A stretch of DNA of 64,000 nucleotides, from assembly GCA_012184525.1 (NCBI GenBank), contig WOFQ01000002.1, forward strand, positions 1,612,001 to 1,676,000. The letters are read 5' to 3'. Within the stretch, counting starts at the first letter, position 1. Every line of letters begins with the position of its first letter. Below the pieces are notes generated by a model. The model did not search any database, was not told where the DNA came from, and worked only from the letters and a program-made list of their open reading frames with translations. This document shows, piece by piece, positions 24,106 to 35,510 of the stretch. This DNA comes from Xenoacremonium recifei (lineage: Eukaryota > Ascomycota > Sordariomycetes > Hypocreales > Nectriaceae). The translations under genes and the position numbers were made by a program.

Positions 24106-25800
24106 TCAATGAAAGCTACTTCCAGGATTGCGAAGTGACCACTCCATCTGTACTCTGCCGGACTGAATTCCAAGAAGAACCAACCGCTCCCGCATCTCAG
24201 CCAGTCTTTGAGTCACCTCTTCGCTCAGCTTGCTGGGGCCGGACCAAAGTACCTCTGCTGCTGCAGCCACGCGAGGCCACAGCATGAAATCCAGGCAGAC
24301 CGAATCAGTCATCTCCCCCCAGAGATGCACTTCACCGCCAAGAATTTGACTTCGATATTTGTCTTCGATTCCCTCAAAGGGATCATAGGAATAGACAATG
24401 CGCCAGTTCTTGTAGGGAGGGCACCAGTCTGGGAACTTTGGGTTGACAGGCGTGTCGCTGTTTGGGTCTGGCTCAAGCCACTGGCCCATACCGGTGTCCA
24501 GATACCAGTATTGGCAAGGCCCGAAGAGCGCTCGATATCCTTTCTCCACGATCGTTGCAAGAGACTCTTGTGACCTCCATGACTGAATGATGGCCCTCTT
24601 CTGGGGAAGGTGAAGATTCCACTTGATTAGAGCTTCTTCCCAAAACACAGGCTGCAGATTGGCCGCACTGAGCTTTGCTATACAGTCGATATAGAATTTT
24701 TCAAGCAAGAGCATCAACTGTAACATATCATCCGTTCCGAGGCCTTCCTCAAGCGTATAGATTCTCTTGTTTATTTCATCTCCCCCAAGATGAAAGAGTG
24801 TCGAATGCTTCTTCACGTGAGGGAGAAAACCGTCGAATAAACGTTTGATGAAATCTCGCACTTCCGCTGAAGCCAACTTGAGCTGTCCCGCTGGAGGTTC
24901 CTTGGCAAACTCGTTCCAAGGTTGTTGATTGTACCCTACAATTAGCTCCGGAAAGGAGTGGTGGATGGCAGCAGTGTGGCCTGGGAGATCGATCTCAAAG
25001 TAGACCTCGATCCCAAGACATCGTGCAGTTTCCTGAATAGATTCGACATCGCTTATTTTCCAGATCTGAGATGGATCGTAAGCGCCCTTTTCTGCTAGTT
25101 CTGGAATCCCAGGGATCTCGAGCGGCCATGATTGCGAATCTGTTGCGTGGATGTGCAGCTTATTCATCTTGTTTAGCCACATACCCTTTAGCACTCGCAC
25201 CGCGTCGGCTGGATAGATGATGTTTCGAGCTATATCCAGGTTCAATCCTCTATGCTTAAAAGTTGGCTCATCTTCAATTTTCAGCGGACAGTAAGGGCAA
25301 AAAAGTTCGGACATTGGTTCCGAGTGCTCGAAGAACAATTGAGTGAACGTTGCCAGGGCACGACACATTCCCAGATAGGAGTGGACCTTGATGGAGCATT
25401 TTCCATCGGTCTCGATGTGTAGCTGGTACCATTCCGGGAGGCGGGCATCCCATGAAGAATCCCAATCGACGAGTATTTCAACTACAACTTTGTGCGCAAG
25501 GCTTGCATTCTTTGTTTCACCAAGCGGTTCGGGAGGAACATTCTGTCCTCGTAATTTCTTCCAGCTGAAGGGTGATTTATGCATAGAGTCTATGGTGTCC
25601 GAGAACATCTTTTGTCTGGAAATATGTCAATAATGCGATGAATGTTGCGTGCGGAGTGAGACTGACACGTCCTGCCGCAATTGGATTCTCTGGTTAGCCG
25701 AGAATTTGGGCGACAAGGTAATATGGCATTCCGCTCCGCGCGGGAGCCAGACGACGCCACTCCCAGTCTCAATATCTCGTGGTCGCGGCCAAATGCTCAT
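24106..25800 (-). CDS. GH20 beta-N-acetylhexosaminidase-like protein without signal peptide
   Basis: GH20 enzymes remove terminal N-acetylglucosamine or galactosamine by substrate-assisted catalysis. Two exons, 25800-25667 and 25615-24106 (547 aa). The GTCAGT...CAG intron is in phase; an alternative donor three bases away cannot be excluded. The N-terminus (MSIWPRPRDIETGSGVVWLP) matches the GH20b domain. The catalytic barrel starts at FKHRGLNLDIARNI, has HATDSQSWPLEIP, the FHLGGDEIN motif with the catalytic Asp-Glu pair, PVFWEEAL and ILGGEVHLWGE. No signal peptide is seen at this start and the upstream frame is not hydrophobic, unlike most fungal GH20 enzymes. Either an exon is missing or the enzyme is intracellular. 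Confidence 0.85.
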
Positions 25801-26388
25801 GTTGACGATATTGAAGAGGAGAGTCCGGAGTTTGAGTTGGCATATGTCCAGACCGTGTTTTATGTCGCTGCCGGCTGAACCTCTGCTAATATTATGCGCA
25901 ACACTACGGCACAGCACTCAAATCTCATTGGCAAGCTGCGCCACGACTGCATTAGTGAATGAGGGCAGAAGCCTAGGCAACGATGATATTGTTACGTTGC
26001 AGTGATGGTCGGCCGATCTGTGGATATGTGAAGTCTCATAGCACTTCTGTTGCGTATGAACATCTAGTGAGTCGAGAGGCGATCTGGCACTCCTCAGGCA
26101 TCAGAAATGACCCAGGGGTGTTAAATCAGGCATCTCTCGACAAACCTGGTTCATTATCCGCTGGCTTTGAAGCCTAGCTTTCGTGAATATTGCAGGTTTA
26201 GATCGGCTGAGCGACTCGGGGAGGAATTAGTGACGTCGAAGTGAAGAGCTCTGTCTTCTTCCTTGATCCTGACACTACAATGGTCATTCGGTATTAGGAG
26301 TTGCTATATGCTATGAATACCAGGGAAATGTCTCATTGCTTTGCGAACCTTGATATCTCTATATATTACAACCGGAGCATTGCGCTTA
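25801..26388. other. Intergenic region between GH20 and the two-helix membrane protein
   Basis: Upstream region of GH20 and 3' flank of the next minus-strand gene. A minus-strand frame continuous with the GH20 start extends to about 25917 without protein-like features. No other gene seen. Confidence 0.4.
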
Positions 26389-27674
26389 TCAAACGCTGTC
26401 CTTGTCAGCAGCATATATCGCCCATTGAACAGCCATTGCAACTACAGCAGCTGCCAAAGAACTCGCCCCCAGGGCCGTTTGCCAGTCCCCAAAAATGATA
26501 CGAAAAAGAAAGCATGATAACAGAATTAGTGTAGTAACCAGGGGTATTGCTGCGCTCCCTCTCATATCCCACTCCTCCAAGACCCTGTAACCAACAACCC
26601 CAATGTCTCCAATTCGTTTGCTGCCATAAGTCTGTTGAAGAATCTCACTATAACCAGTGCCTTAGCAGAAGTCAGATGTAGGGTTAGCTGGAAACTTCCT
26701 TACCGGTAGGAGCAGATACCCGACGTTGGATGGTGGGATCCTGTTGCATGGATGAGTCCGCCAAACAGATCCTGTCCACTTGCCAGGGAGGGAGTTTGAA
26801 ACGCTGAAGTGAGCATCGGGAGAATGCTCAGACTTCGTAATCGTCGTTCGATTCGTTCGTACATCTGTTGTGGGCAATCCGACCAGAGATCAATATTGGA
26901 AGGACATTGTGATGAGTGATACCACTGGCCTGCATGGTAATCTTCCTCACATTCATCTCCTGCCTCGACGTGACAGACGTCAATCCCGTCCGCCACCCGA
27001 TCTTGTTCTTTACCAAGAGTGCTGCGCAGCTGATTCAAATCTACGAGTTCATACGTGCCGATGAAGGCGTCAGACCCTCCTTTTGGGTTGACCCCTGAGA
27101 AACGAACCTGGAGAGGAGTTAGCTCACTAAGAGAAAAAGAAGAGATCTCCTCCAAACGCACTGTAACTTCATCTACGCGGGTGACTCTGCGAAAAGGGAG
27201 TTGAAGTGCTGATTTGGCCCAGGCATTCCTCATCTTCGTCATGATAACCACGTCATCGTCGTCATCCTTGATGTGCACCTGCGTTACTCGACACCTTTTT
27301 GCAGACCCGGAGCAGACGAAGACGCAAGGACCTTCTCCTACAATCGCCTTAAAAAATGCTTCCGCATCACGGGCTGATTGTGCCACAGCCAGTTGCTTAT
27401 TATCTTGAGATGGCGTTTCGCAGATATCTTTGATCGGCTTTTCCAATTCTGCCGAGGGCTGGACGTGACTTATCAAGGTTGTTTCTCTGTCAAGGCAGAT
27501 CTCCTCATCTTGCGTTCGGCGACGCGGCCCTAGATAAGCTGATGGAGCGCTGTTCAGCACCAGTTGGAGAGAGTCCTTGGACCAGCTGGAGAACGATCGC
27601 GGACGCTCTTCGACAACGGCTTCTGGGAAGAGTCCAGTTGAAGGCTGCAATGGGTCCATTACTTGCGACGACAT
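26389..27674 (-). CDS. Hypothetical protein with two C-terminal membrane helices
   Basis: Not recognised. Two exons, 27674-26704 and 26647-26389 (409 aa), joined by a GTAAGG...TAG intron of 56 nt in phase 2. Start at the first ATG (MSSQVMDPLQ); an upstream non-ATG codon extends the frame by nine codons. The N-terminal third is polar and acidic. The middle (VGEGPCVFVCSGSAKRCRVT through SSFSLSELTPLQVRF) looks like a beta-rich domain, including a run of six aspartates at KDDDDDVVIM-like sequence. Exon 2 begins GSKRIGDIGVVGYRVLEEWD and then has two hydrophobic segments: IPLVTTLILLSCFLFRIIFG and LAAAVVAMAVQWAIYAA. Predicted membrane protein; cellular role unknown. Confidence 0.65.
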
Positions 27675-28114
27675 GTTTTTGGGCGTTGAGATGTTGCTCA
27701 AGCTGTTAACGCCGCGTCGCGTGAGTCTTTAATCCAGGCCTCGCCCTCAGCTGAAAGCTGCGCCACACCTCTTATCCGGGCAAGGATCCGGAACAGGGCG
27801 TAGCACCAATCCTTGCGTGATTAGGCGCCGAGGCAGACTCAAGTCTGATTTCGCCTTTGTGATTGGGATTCTTTTAACAATGCAACCATACTGGAGAAAT
27901 GTAATATACAAATGAAGCACGACTATACAGCCAAGACTGGATGTCGAGGGGTTGCTGAGAGAGTGACTAACTTTCACCGATATTCAGGCTATTTAGGACT
28001 ATCTGATACCCCACGTTGCAAGAAGTTAGATTGTTGCATTTGCATTTGTATGATTCTTACCTCTCTCTCAACCTTGATCCTCTCCCAAGATCCACAAATA
28101 ATAGAAGGAAGCAT
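27675..28114. other. Intergenic region upstream of the two-helix protein
   Basis: About 440 bp holding the promoter of the minus-strand membrane protein and the 3' flank of the permease gene. No gene seen. Confidence 0.45.
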
Positions 28115-29961
28115 CTACAAGGCGTATACGAAATGAAGATTCTCTTTATCCGTTAGATCTCGGAAACCTAGCCTATCAGCCTCAGACTTGTCAAGATCAA
28201 GGCCTGATCGACGCTTGTTTTCGCGCCATAGCAGAAACCAGGCGAGTGCTGTGGCGACAATGGTAATAACGTAGCTGTAGCAAGATCATGGTCAGCGCAT
28301 CTGAACTGCATGTCGCGGGTGGTCTTCAACACATACCAGCCGATCAAACCAGACCAAAGAGTTGGATAATGCCGTTCCTTCTCTGGCGTGAGTACCATTT
28401 GCGGTCCAACGATGTTTCCGACACAGTACCCAACAAAGACAGCAGCCGCAGTGAAGCTCTTCTTCGTCTCGCCGGCAACATTAGCAGAAGCGATAGGCAC
28501 CACCATACCGACTACGCCGCCGAAGAAACCTATCAGTGAGTAGCCGACAACGGGGGCCACTGGTTGATCTCCCCAAGCCGATTTCCAGATGATGATATAT
28601 CCTGCGATGGTGGGTAGACAGAAAGCAATGAGTAGGGGAAATCGGATATTGCGCCAACGGTAAGCAGCCCAGCCACTTGCCAGGCTACTGGCTCCGCAAA
28701 GAAGGCCAATTGGGAGCTGAAAGAGGATAGAATCGAGCGTTGAATATCCAAACGTTGAGACAATGAGAGGGCCAAAGCCGGTGACCGCACCGTTGGCAGT
28801 GTACCTAGCATTTGCGTGTCAGCGAACCATCAAATTCGCCATGATAACAAACTCGAGACTTACCCAGATGCCATCATTACAAAGAACAGCCAGACCTTGG
28901 GATCCAGAATTGCCTCCTTTATCTGGCTCCCCTTGATTCGAGGGTTGTTGATGCCCGTCTGCCCTGCGCGCAACCTCTCTACAGCGGCAATCCGTTCTTC
29001 AGGCGTCAGAAACCAAGCATTTTGCGGAGAGTCGGGCATAAAGAAACACCAAAGACCGAAGAGGAAGGTTAAGATTCCGGCAAAGACGTAGCAGTACTGC
29101 CAGGAATGCAATGCACTGCCGTCTATCTGCGCGAAGCCATAATTGAGCACTGCACCGATGGCGGTAAACCATCCAGCACCGCTGAACCACCATGCTTGTC
29201 GGACGGCCTGTTCTGTCTGGGTGTAGAAGCCGCTGACGACCATCATAAATGCCGTTGGGACAATGGATTCAGTGAATCCTGGAGAACATCAGTATGCGTT
29301 GGAACCCAGTTGTCCATCCCGCACCAGTTAAGCGAAGAGCGAGGACGTACCCAGGAAGAATCGCTGAGCGAAGAGACCCTTGTAAGTCGTGCAGCCGGCT
29401 GTAGAAGCACAAACAATGGCCCAGAAAAGGACGGCTGGGCCCAGAGTCCATCGCGTGCGGGAACGCTGTAGTAGATATGTCATGGGATACGATCCCGCGA
29501 GTTGACCGAGGTAGAATAGCGAAGTTGCCCAACTGAGACGACGGGTACTGTCTCCAACTTTAAGATCAAGATCTGCTACCATGCCGAGAAGGGCACCGCT
29601 ACCAAGAATGGCCTACGAGAGTAATTGTTAGTTGAGTTCAGAAGCCTACGTGTAGAGACAGCGTATGTCGCGGCTCACCTTGTCGTAGATGACGAAGCCA
29701 TATCCTGGAAGATGGACTGTCAATATTGGAAGTTTTCAAGTGAACTAGGAGATTGCTTGGACTGCATTTATACATACCAAGTGTCATTGCAGGAACCAAA
29801 TACCAATCAATCTTCCTAAGGGCTCTTTTCATGACCACAGGGTCAACCGGTATGGGCTCATCGCCACCTGGCTTGATGGTTGACTCGCTGGCATTGCCGT
29901 CGACTTGAACCTCGCCGACCTTCTCATTGCCACTATGAGTCTCCTCCACACTGATGGCCAT
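28115..29961 (-). CDS. MFS transporter, Dal5/allantoate permease family
   Basis: Anion:cation symporter family permease for organic anions such as allantoate, nicotinate, tartrate or peptides; plasma membrane. Six exons: 29961-29778, 29704-29679, 29612-29351, 29278-28864, 28804-28337 and 28274-28115 (504 aa), all in phase. Exon 2 is only 26 nt and encodes part of the first membrane region (GYGFVIYDK). Family signatures: KIDWYLVPAMTLGYGFVIYD, then KAILGSGALLGMVADL, the QRSRTRWTLGPAVLFWAIVC helix, QRFFLGFTESIVPTAFMMVV and FGLWCFFMPDSPQNAWFLTPEER. Twelve hydrophobic segments are discernible with a short polar N-terminus. It opens the run of metabolic genes that continues to 42.4 kb. Confidence 0.92.
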
Positions 29962-30968
29962 TGTGACTCGTTCGGTTGTAGTAACAGTGGCTGCGATACC
30001 TAAATGCTAACCCAGGGGTTAGGATTGGAAACTGTAGAGGGACGCAACTAAGAAAGACAAGGATTGACGGAAAATTTGCTTCGCATCTGTGAAATATGTA
30101 TGAAGTCCTGGGGGTCAGTCCTCCGAGAGAGGTAAGTATGGCTAATTACCCAAGAGGCTGGACCATGTGGCAGTTCTCTCTCAGCTACATACGTCTGCTA
30201 ATTACTAGAACCACGAGGCGGGAGAGAGGGGCATGCTAAAGCGTCCAACAATGGTTCAAAATCGAGGAAAGTGTATCCATAGATTTGGAATCATTCCAGC
30301 AAAGGGGCTCGTTGATTGGCGCGTACATGTAACCGAGTTCTTGGGTCGAACGCACGTTGCCGCCTCATGGGTTCGTTACGCCAGAACATGGAGATATGTC
30401 CTCATGAATTAGTGGAAAGACTGAATCATAGCGTACATTGGGCTTAGGTCTGACCCGGTTTCCGCGGCCTGTATCTACGGTTCTGGAGCTCTTGTTCCTA
30501 TTCCGCGCCTAAGACTTGGCAGAGTGCGAAATCCTTCAACGATAAGCTCCGATGCAACCATAAGTTCCCAGAAGCACGCCTTCTGGCATGTGAAGCAATG
30601 ATATGACTAGTTCACACGTGCGGAATTAGGGATTGATCGGCATCAGTGGCCCGGATGGAGTGCGTCTAAGCGATCAAGTTGCGAATGGTTATCTCCTGTG
30701 TTTTCGATATTTGCCCAATCGGCAGAACCATGCACGGCTCTCTGGTCACTGCCCGTTGAATTCTTTATTACTATTGGATTGAATTTGTATTAGAGACTGG
30801 TTCTGTTAAAAAGGCAACCGACGCCAGTCTGGTAGGGCAGCTCGTGAATGTGACATGGATATTCGATATTGTAAACCCAACATGGTAGACTACAGCTACT
30901 TTATAATCTCGAGTTTATACACCCTGTCTTGCTTCAAACTGCTGTAGACATGGATTTGTATAGAGCTT
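29962..30968. promoter_or_regulatory. Permease promoter region
   Basis: About 1 kb between the permease start and the stop codon of the upstream P450. It includes GATA-core sequences near 30538 (GATAAG) and 30690 (TTATC), which could bind the nitrogen regulator AreA/Nit2. The number is not above what chance would give, so this is only a suggestion. No coding sequence seen. Confidence 0.35.
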
Positions 30969-32814
30969 CTAAGCTTGGAGAGACGACATATTCGTACTCG
31001 GGTTGTCTAGCCACGATTCAAGTAGCCGTCCTTCTCGTGGAATAAACCTTGCTCGGAAGGCCTTTGGCGTGCCCGTAAATATCCCTGGTTCCATACCTTT
31101 CAGTGGGTGTATCGCGTCTGAGCTCTCGCCCTCGACGGGCAGGATGTGGAAGCGCGATATTAGATGTAGAAAGGCTGTGTAAAGTGCGCTGTGGGCAAGC
31201 AAGAACGCAACGCACATGCGCCCGCCAAAGCCGAAGGCAAATTGCGGATTATGCTCTTCTGGTGAGCCAGGTAGCCATCGGTCTGGATTAAAGGTGTCTG
31301 GGTCGCTAAAGATTTGGGGATCTGGTGGTGGTTGGGCATCAGTACGAATCATCTCCCAATATCGCTGCTTTTTACTTGCTGAGACTCACCTCTATTGCAA
31401 GCCCAGCTATTCAGAAACACCGGCGTCTTGGGAGGAATTGTCGCAGACAGCCATTTAGTATCCGAGTACGTGGCTTTGGGCAGGGCCAACTTCAGCACTG
31501 AGAAGAATCGACCGACCTCTTTGGTGACGGCCTCAATGTATGGAATACTGGTGCTGGCATACTCGTCGGACGCAAGTTCATCGACTCCGGCTTCCTTGAT
31601 CGCATTGTATGCTTTCTCTTGAATATCCGGCCTATGAGCTAGCAATAGGATTGCCCAAGCAAGTGTAGGTTGATTGGACTCGGCGCCCTGGTAAAGAACG
31701 ACGTGTTAGAGAACAGGTTCTTCCTTTCATTTTTCACTTATTTGTACTTACCGCCATCATGCTGAAACTGACACTAATGAGCTCCTCTCGTGATAGTGAG
31801 CCCGACTCTGGATCTCGGAGCACTGTGCCCTGAATGCACGGGGCATCCTCGCCTCGGATTACTCGCTCTTTGAGTTGATTTAAGAGCCATCCATTATACT
31901 CCAGTCTTCGTCGGCCGATGTCCGCAGCATGGGCGGGTGCTGCACCGATTCCGAGGACCTTGGAAAGGGGACCCAAATAACGCAAGAAGGGGATGTAATT
32001 GGCATAGTTTTTCGATGTATCGCGTAACTTCGAGATCTCTGATTCAACGTATATCACCTCAGAGAACAGCGGGTCGTCATCCAAAGCTTTTGAATGGCCT
32101 ACACGAGTGCCATAGTTTAGTGTCAGGACCAGGTTGAGTGAGAATCGCTTTACAGGTAAGCGAAAGTCAACGTCGACCGTGCCGCCACTCGATGCCGTGT
32201 ATATTTCACGGAGGAACTCTCGTGCCTCCAGGTTTAAGATGGGCCGATAGGTGCGAATCTTGACGAGGTTCAAGGCGGTGGCGGCGACCTTGCGCCGCTG
32301 TTTGCATGACTCGTCCCAAGGGCTTGTGCCAATACTGGTGACGGTTTTGCTGACTTGCTTGTGGAAGACGTGAAAGATGGGCCGTGAGTTAACTGCAGTG
32401 CGCTGGGTGACGAAGAGTTGGCGAGCCGCATCGGCTGAGTTGACGACGACCGTCGTTAAGTTGCCGAGCTGGATTTGGAAGACTGGACCGTACTTGGCTG
32501 CCCAAAGTCGGTAATTTTCTGCTGCTGGCAGACCATTTGCTTGCTGGCCATGTCCTATGTCAGTAAATGTCCCTATTTGGTAGGCAGAATTTGGGTATAG
32601 CAAATGGTTGATGTTGTACCTGTTGTAGCAAATTTCCCACGATTGGCCACCCAGGAGGACCCGGTAGACCTTTGATGCGGTTTCGGTAACGTAAAACTTC
32701 ATTGAATAGGAGATACAGACCAAACAAAATGAGAATTGCAGTTATGCTGCGTCCAAGTCCTGCTAGAGCTCTCTCGAGCAGCTCTATAGGACTGTGGCTG
32801 GCACTGGAAGGCAT
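30969..32814 (-). CDS. Cytochrome P450, CYP504 (phenylacetate hydroxylase)-like
   Basis: ER-anchored monooxygenase. Four exons run from ATG 32814 to the stop at 30969; introns follow NLLQQ, SMMA and CNR, each with a good GT donor. The N-terminal anchor contains ITAILILFGLYLLF, followed by the proline hinge KGLPGPPGWPIVGNL. The I-helix reads AGAESNQPT, with Ser where many P450s have Thr. The ExxR and PERF region is diverged (TKEVGRFFSV, FNPDRWLPGS). The heme loop is FGFGGRMCVAF with the cysteine ligand, and the following SALYTAFLHLISRFHI matches the C-terminus of CYP504 enzymes. Substrate is unknown; phenylacetate-like aromatic acids are possible. An upstream Met at 32862 is an alternative start. 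Confidence 0.88.
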
Positions 32815-33557
32815 TGAGATCGAGTGTTTGTGAACAGGCAAATTGTATGGGCTAATCATCAAGCTGGTTCGAGATGCAGCAGCGAGAAGAGTACAGCTGT
32901 CAACGCCAGACTTATTTCACGACTAGAAATGATCATAGGTTATGGACCTAGCATTACTACGAAGTCACACTTGAACAGCGTAAACCATGGCACCTCGACC
33001 AGTAGCCTCGCTTAGAGGCATCACGTCAGAAAGACTCCGGTATCTCGCGGTAACCTCTTCATTTGCAGTTCCGCTCCGTACCTAAGTTCAGGTTTAGGGC
33101 AGCTCAAACCAACCAATGTTGATCTATCTTCAAAGGAGGAGGCTATCTCCGCTATGGCGTTATCAGAGCGTCTCATTGAACCTTCTGAAGGATGCAGCCA
33201 TGTCGGATCCAAGCACGCGGAGAGGGAACGAACACAGTGGAAATACAAAGCCGAGCAGTCACTCTGCGCTATCCAAGTTCGAGCACTTGATTCCAAAGCT
33301 CTTGTAATGGCTTGAGAATCCTTCAGACTTGGATTTGCAGTAATAGCGAGCATGTTATCTTAGACTACGATTGCGCAAACGGCCAAGATTCGTCAAGTGT
33401 CGTCGAGCGTCGTCGAGTGCATGATCAGATCCTTTATTCCCGCTATATCTCCTTTAGACTGACACTTTATGGGTCACTTTAAGTTACATTCGAACACCCG
33501 AAATGATTAAGAGAATGAATGTCATTGGTTACGTTTCTAACCTTCCACTAAGTGAGC
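32815..33557. promoter_or_regulatory. P450 promoter region and dipeptidase 3' flank
   Basis: Intergenic. Around 33390-33418 there are three close copies of a CGTCGAG heptamer (direct repeat). No gene supported; a 110-codon minus frame at 33021-33353 has no protein-like features. Confidence 0.4.
33390..33418. repeat. CGTCGAG-type short direct repeat
   Basis: Two near-perfect copies and one degenerate copy of a GTCGTCGAG unit, just upstream of the P450 promoter region. May be a multi-copy regulator site or a simple repeat. Confidence 0.5.
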
Positions 33558-35151
33558 CTAGACTTCCTTTACTGTCCCATCGTGTTTGCCCTCGCCATTG
33601 ACGTTGAACATGTGGTACGCATGCCCTCCTTGCGCTACAGCCCCGTTTCGGCTTTCTCTTAGCATCCAAGGCGAGCTCTGGAGACCCTTGTGCCATTGTC
33701 TCTCAGAGTACTCGGCCTCCGAGGGCCTCTCCCCAGTAGCCTGAATCTCGCGAGCTCGCTTCTCAATGTTCCCCCACACACGGATGAGGTTGTCCCCAAC
33801 AAGCAATCTAACCTGAGCGTCAGTGGCGCCGCGCCTCATGACTAGTTCGATCAGATCCGGGAACTTGGATACGTCTTCAAGGCCGATAGGGACATGGGGC
33901 GTCCCCGAGAAGTCGCTGCCGATGCCGACACACTCCCAGCCACAGACCTCCGCAATGTGGAAAATGTGGTCGACGACATCGTGGATCGTAGCCTCAGCCG
34001 GGTTCTTCATGTTGAGGAATCGGTTGACAAAGACGGCCATGACAATGCCTCCGTTGGCTTTGACAGTGCGTAGCACGTCGTCGGGAACGTGACGCAGATG
34101 AGGTTCGACGCTGTATGCGCCAGAGTGCGAGAAGATTACTGGCGCCCGGGCGACACTGAGGACGTCTCTCATGGTCTGGTGAGAGACGTGGGATAGATCA
34201 ACCATCATGCCCAGGCGATTCATCTCCTTAACGGCCTCATATCCTAACTGAAGCAGACCAGGATCTGTGCCACCGGCCGCAATCGTAGAAGCCGAAGTTG
34301 CAAAAGCGTTATCGCAGTTGTGCGTGAGGGTCATGTAGCGAGCCCCAAGAGAGTACATCTGTCGGATACTGGCGACACTATTGCCTACCTGATGGCCGCC
34401 CTCAATGCCAATCATGCTTGCGATCCGGCCTGATTTGAAGGCATCGCGTACGCATGACGAAGTATCGCAGTATTGCAAGTGCTTGGGATGCTCAGAGATG
34501 AAGCGCCGAGTCACATCAATCTGCTCCAGCGTATCTCTGACGACCCATGAAGGGTCCTCAAAATGGACCTGCTGAAGGTCGCAGTGAACATAGACGCTCC
34601 AAAACTGCCCACCGACCATACCCTGCCTCATTCTCAGTAGGTCGGTGTGCCCTAGAAGCTTGCTCTCGAAGTCGACACCACTGTCGTAGAAGCGGTTGTG
34701 AAGCTCCAATCGCAATTGCCAGGGCAAGTCATTGTGGCCATCGATGAGACTATCGAAAAGTGTAAGCTTTATCATAAGCTGGAATCCATGATATGTGTCG
34801 CAGAACTTCGAAGAAAGACCCAGAAGTACAGCAATGTGAATTAACGTGCGAGATTGTGCATACGTACGGAGTAGTACCCAAGACACGCCTCGTCCGCTCA
34901 GCATAGTTGGTTGGGTCTATAGGAGCCTCTCCGGACAGCCAGGAGCTGGCATAGGCGAAGGGGCCCAAAACAATAGCGAGGCCAGCCGCGAGGAGAGGGA
35001 AGCGAAATCGAGACCACCATGCCGATCGCTGTGATGATGAACGAAGGATCAAAGTCGAGTTTGGACCTGTTTCGCGCTCTCTCAAGCTGGTGTCGGATAA
35101 CGAAGCTTGAGTCGAGACATTGAGCCGGTCTTGTTGCTGAGTTTCTGCCAT
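33558..35151 (-). CDS. Membrane dipeptidase, peptidase family M19
   Basis: Zinc-dependent dipeptidase of the renal dipeptidase family, hydrolysing dipeptides and sometimes D-amino-acid-containing or cysteinyl dipeptides. Two exons: exon 1 begins at 35151 and ends with GTACGT after LGTTP; exon 2 begins LMIKLTLFDSLIDGHNDLPW and runs to 33558. Metal-binding groups are visible: the HxD of IDGHNDLPW, the Glu in MIGIEGGHQ, His in DLSHVS and His in IFSHSGAYS, then GIGSDFSGTP. Exon 1 adds a polar N-terminus and one hydrophobic helix (FPLLAAGLAIVLGPFAYASS), so the enzyme is predicted to be a type II membrane protein rather than secreted. About 520 aa in total. In some fungal clusters M19 enzymes trim glutathione-derived groups. 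Confidence 0.9.
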
Positions 35152-35510
35152 GCTGCACGGAGCCGGGAATAGGTGTTCGATGTCTGGCAGAATTTACGGA
35201 ATTTCGTCGGGGTAGCAGCTAATAGCAAATGAATGATCACGTCGGAAGAATCGATCCGTGTAAGACGAATCCATGGCCTGGCGAGCACGTCAGATATAGC
35301 AAACGGGGGCTGGTCCACTCAGTTCTCGAGGGATTCCAACCTGTTCCTAGCGTTAGAAATCAGCCAGCGGAACCGGAACTGGTAGGCCTTGTCCTCTCCT
35401 GCATCGGAGGTTTATCCAAAGGGGCTGGTCGGCAAGAGAATTTGAAGTGAGCACCTAAAAGTCTAAAATGACCTTTTATATGTACAATGTTTCCAAGAGG
35501 GTTCCAATAT
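35152..35510. other. Dipeptidase promoter / hydrolase 3' flank
   Basis: About 360 bp between two minus-strand genes. No gene seen. Confidence 0.45.
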
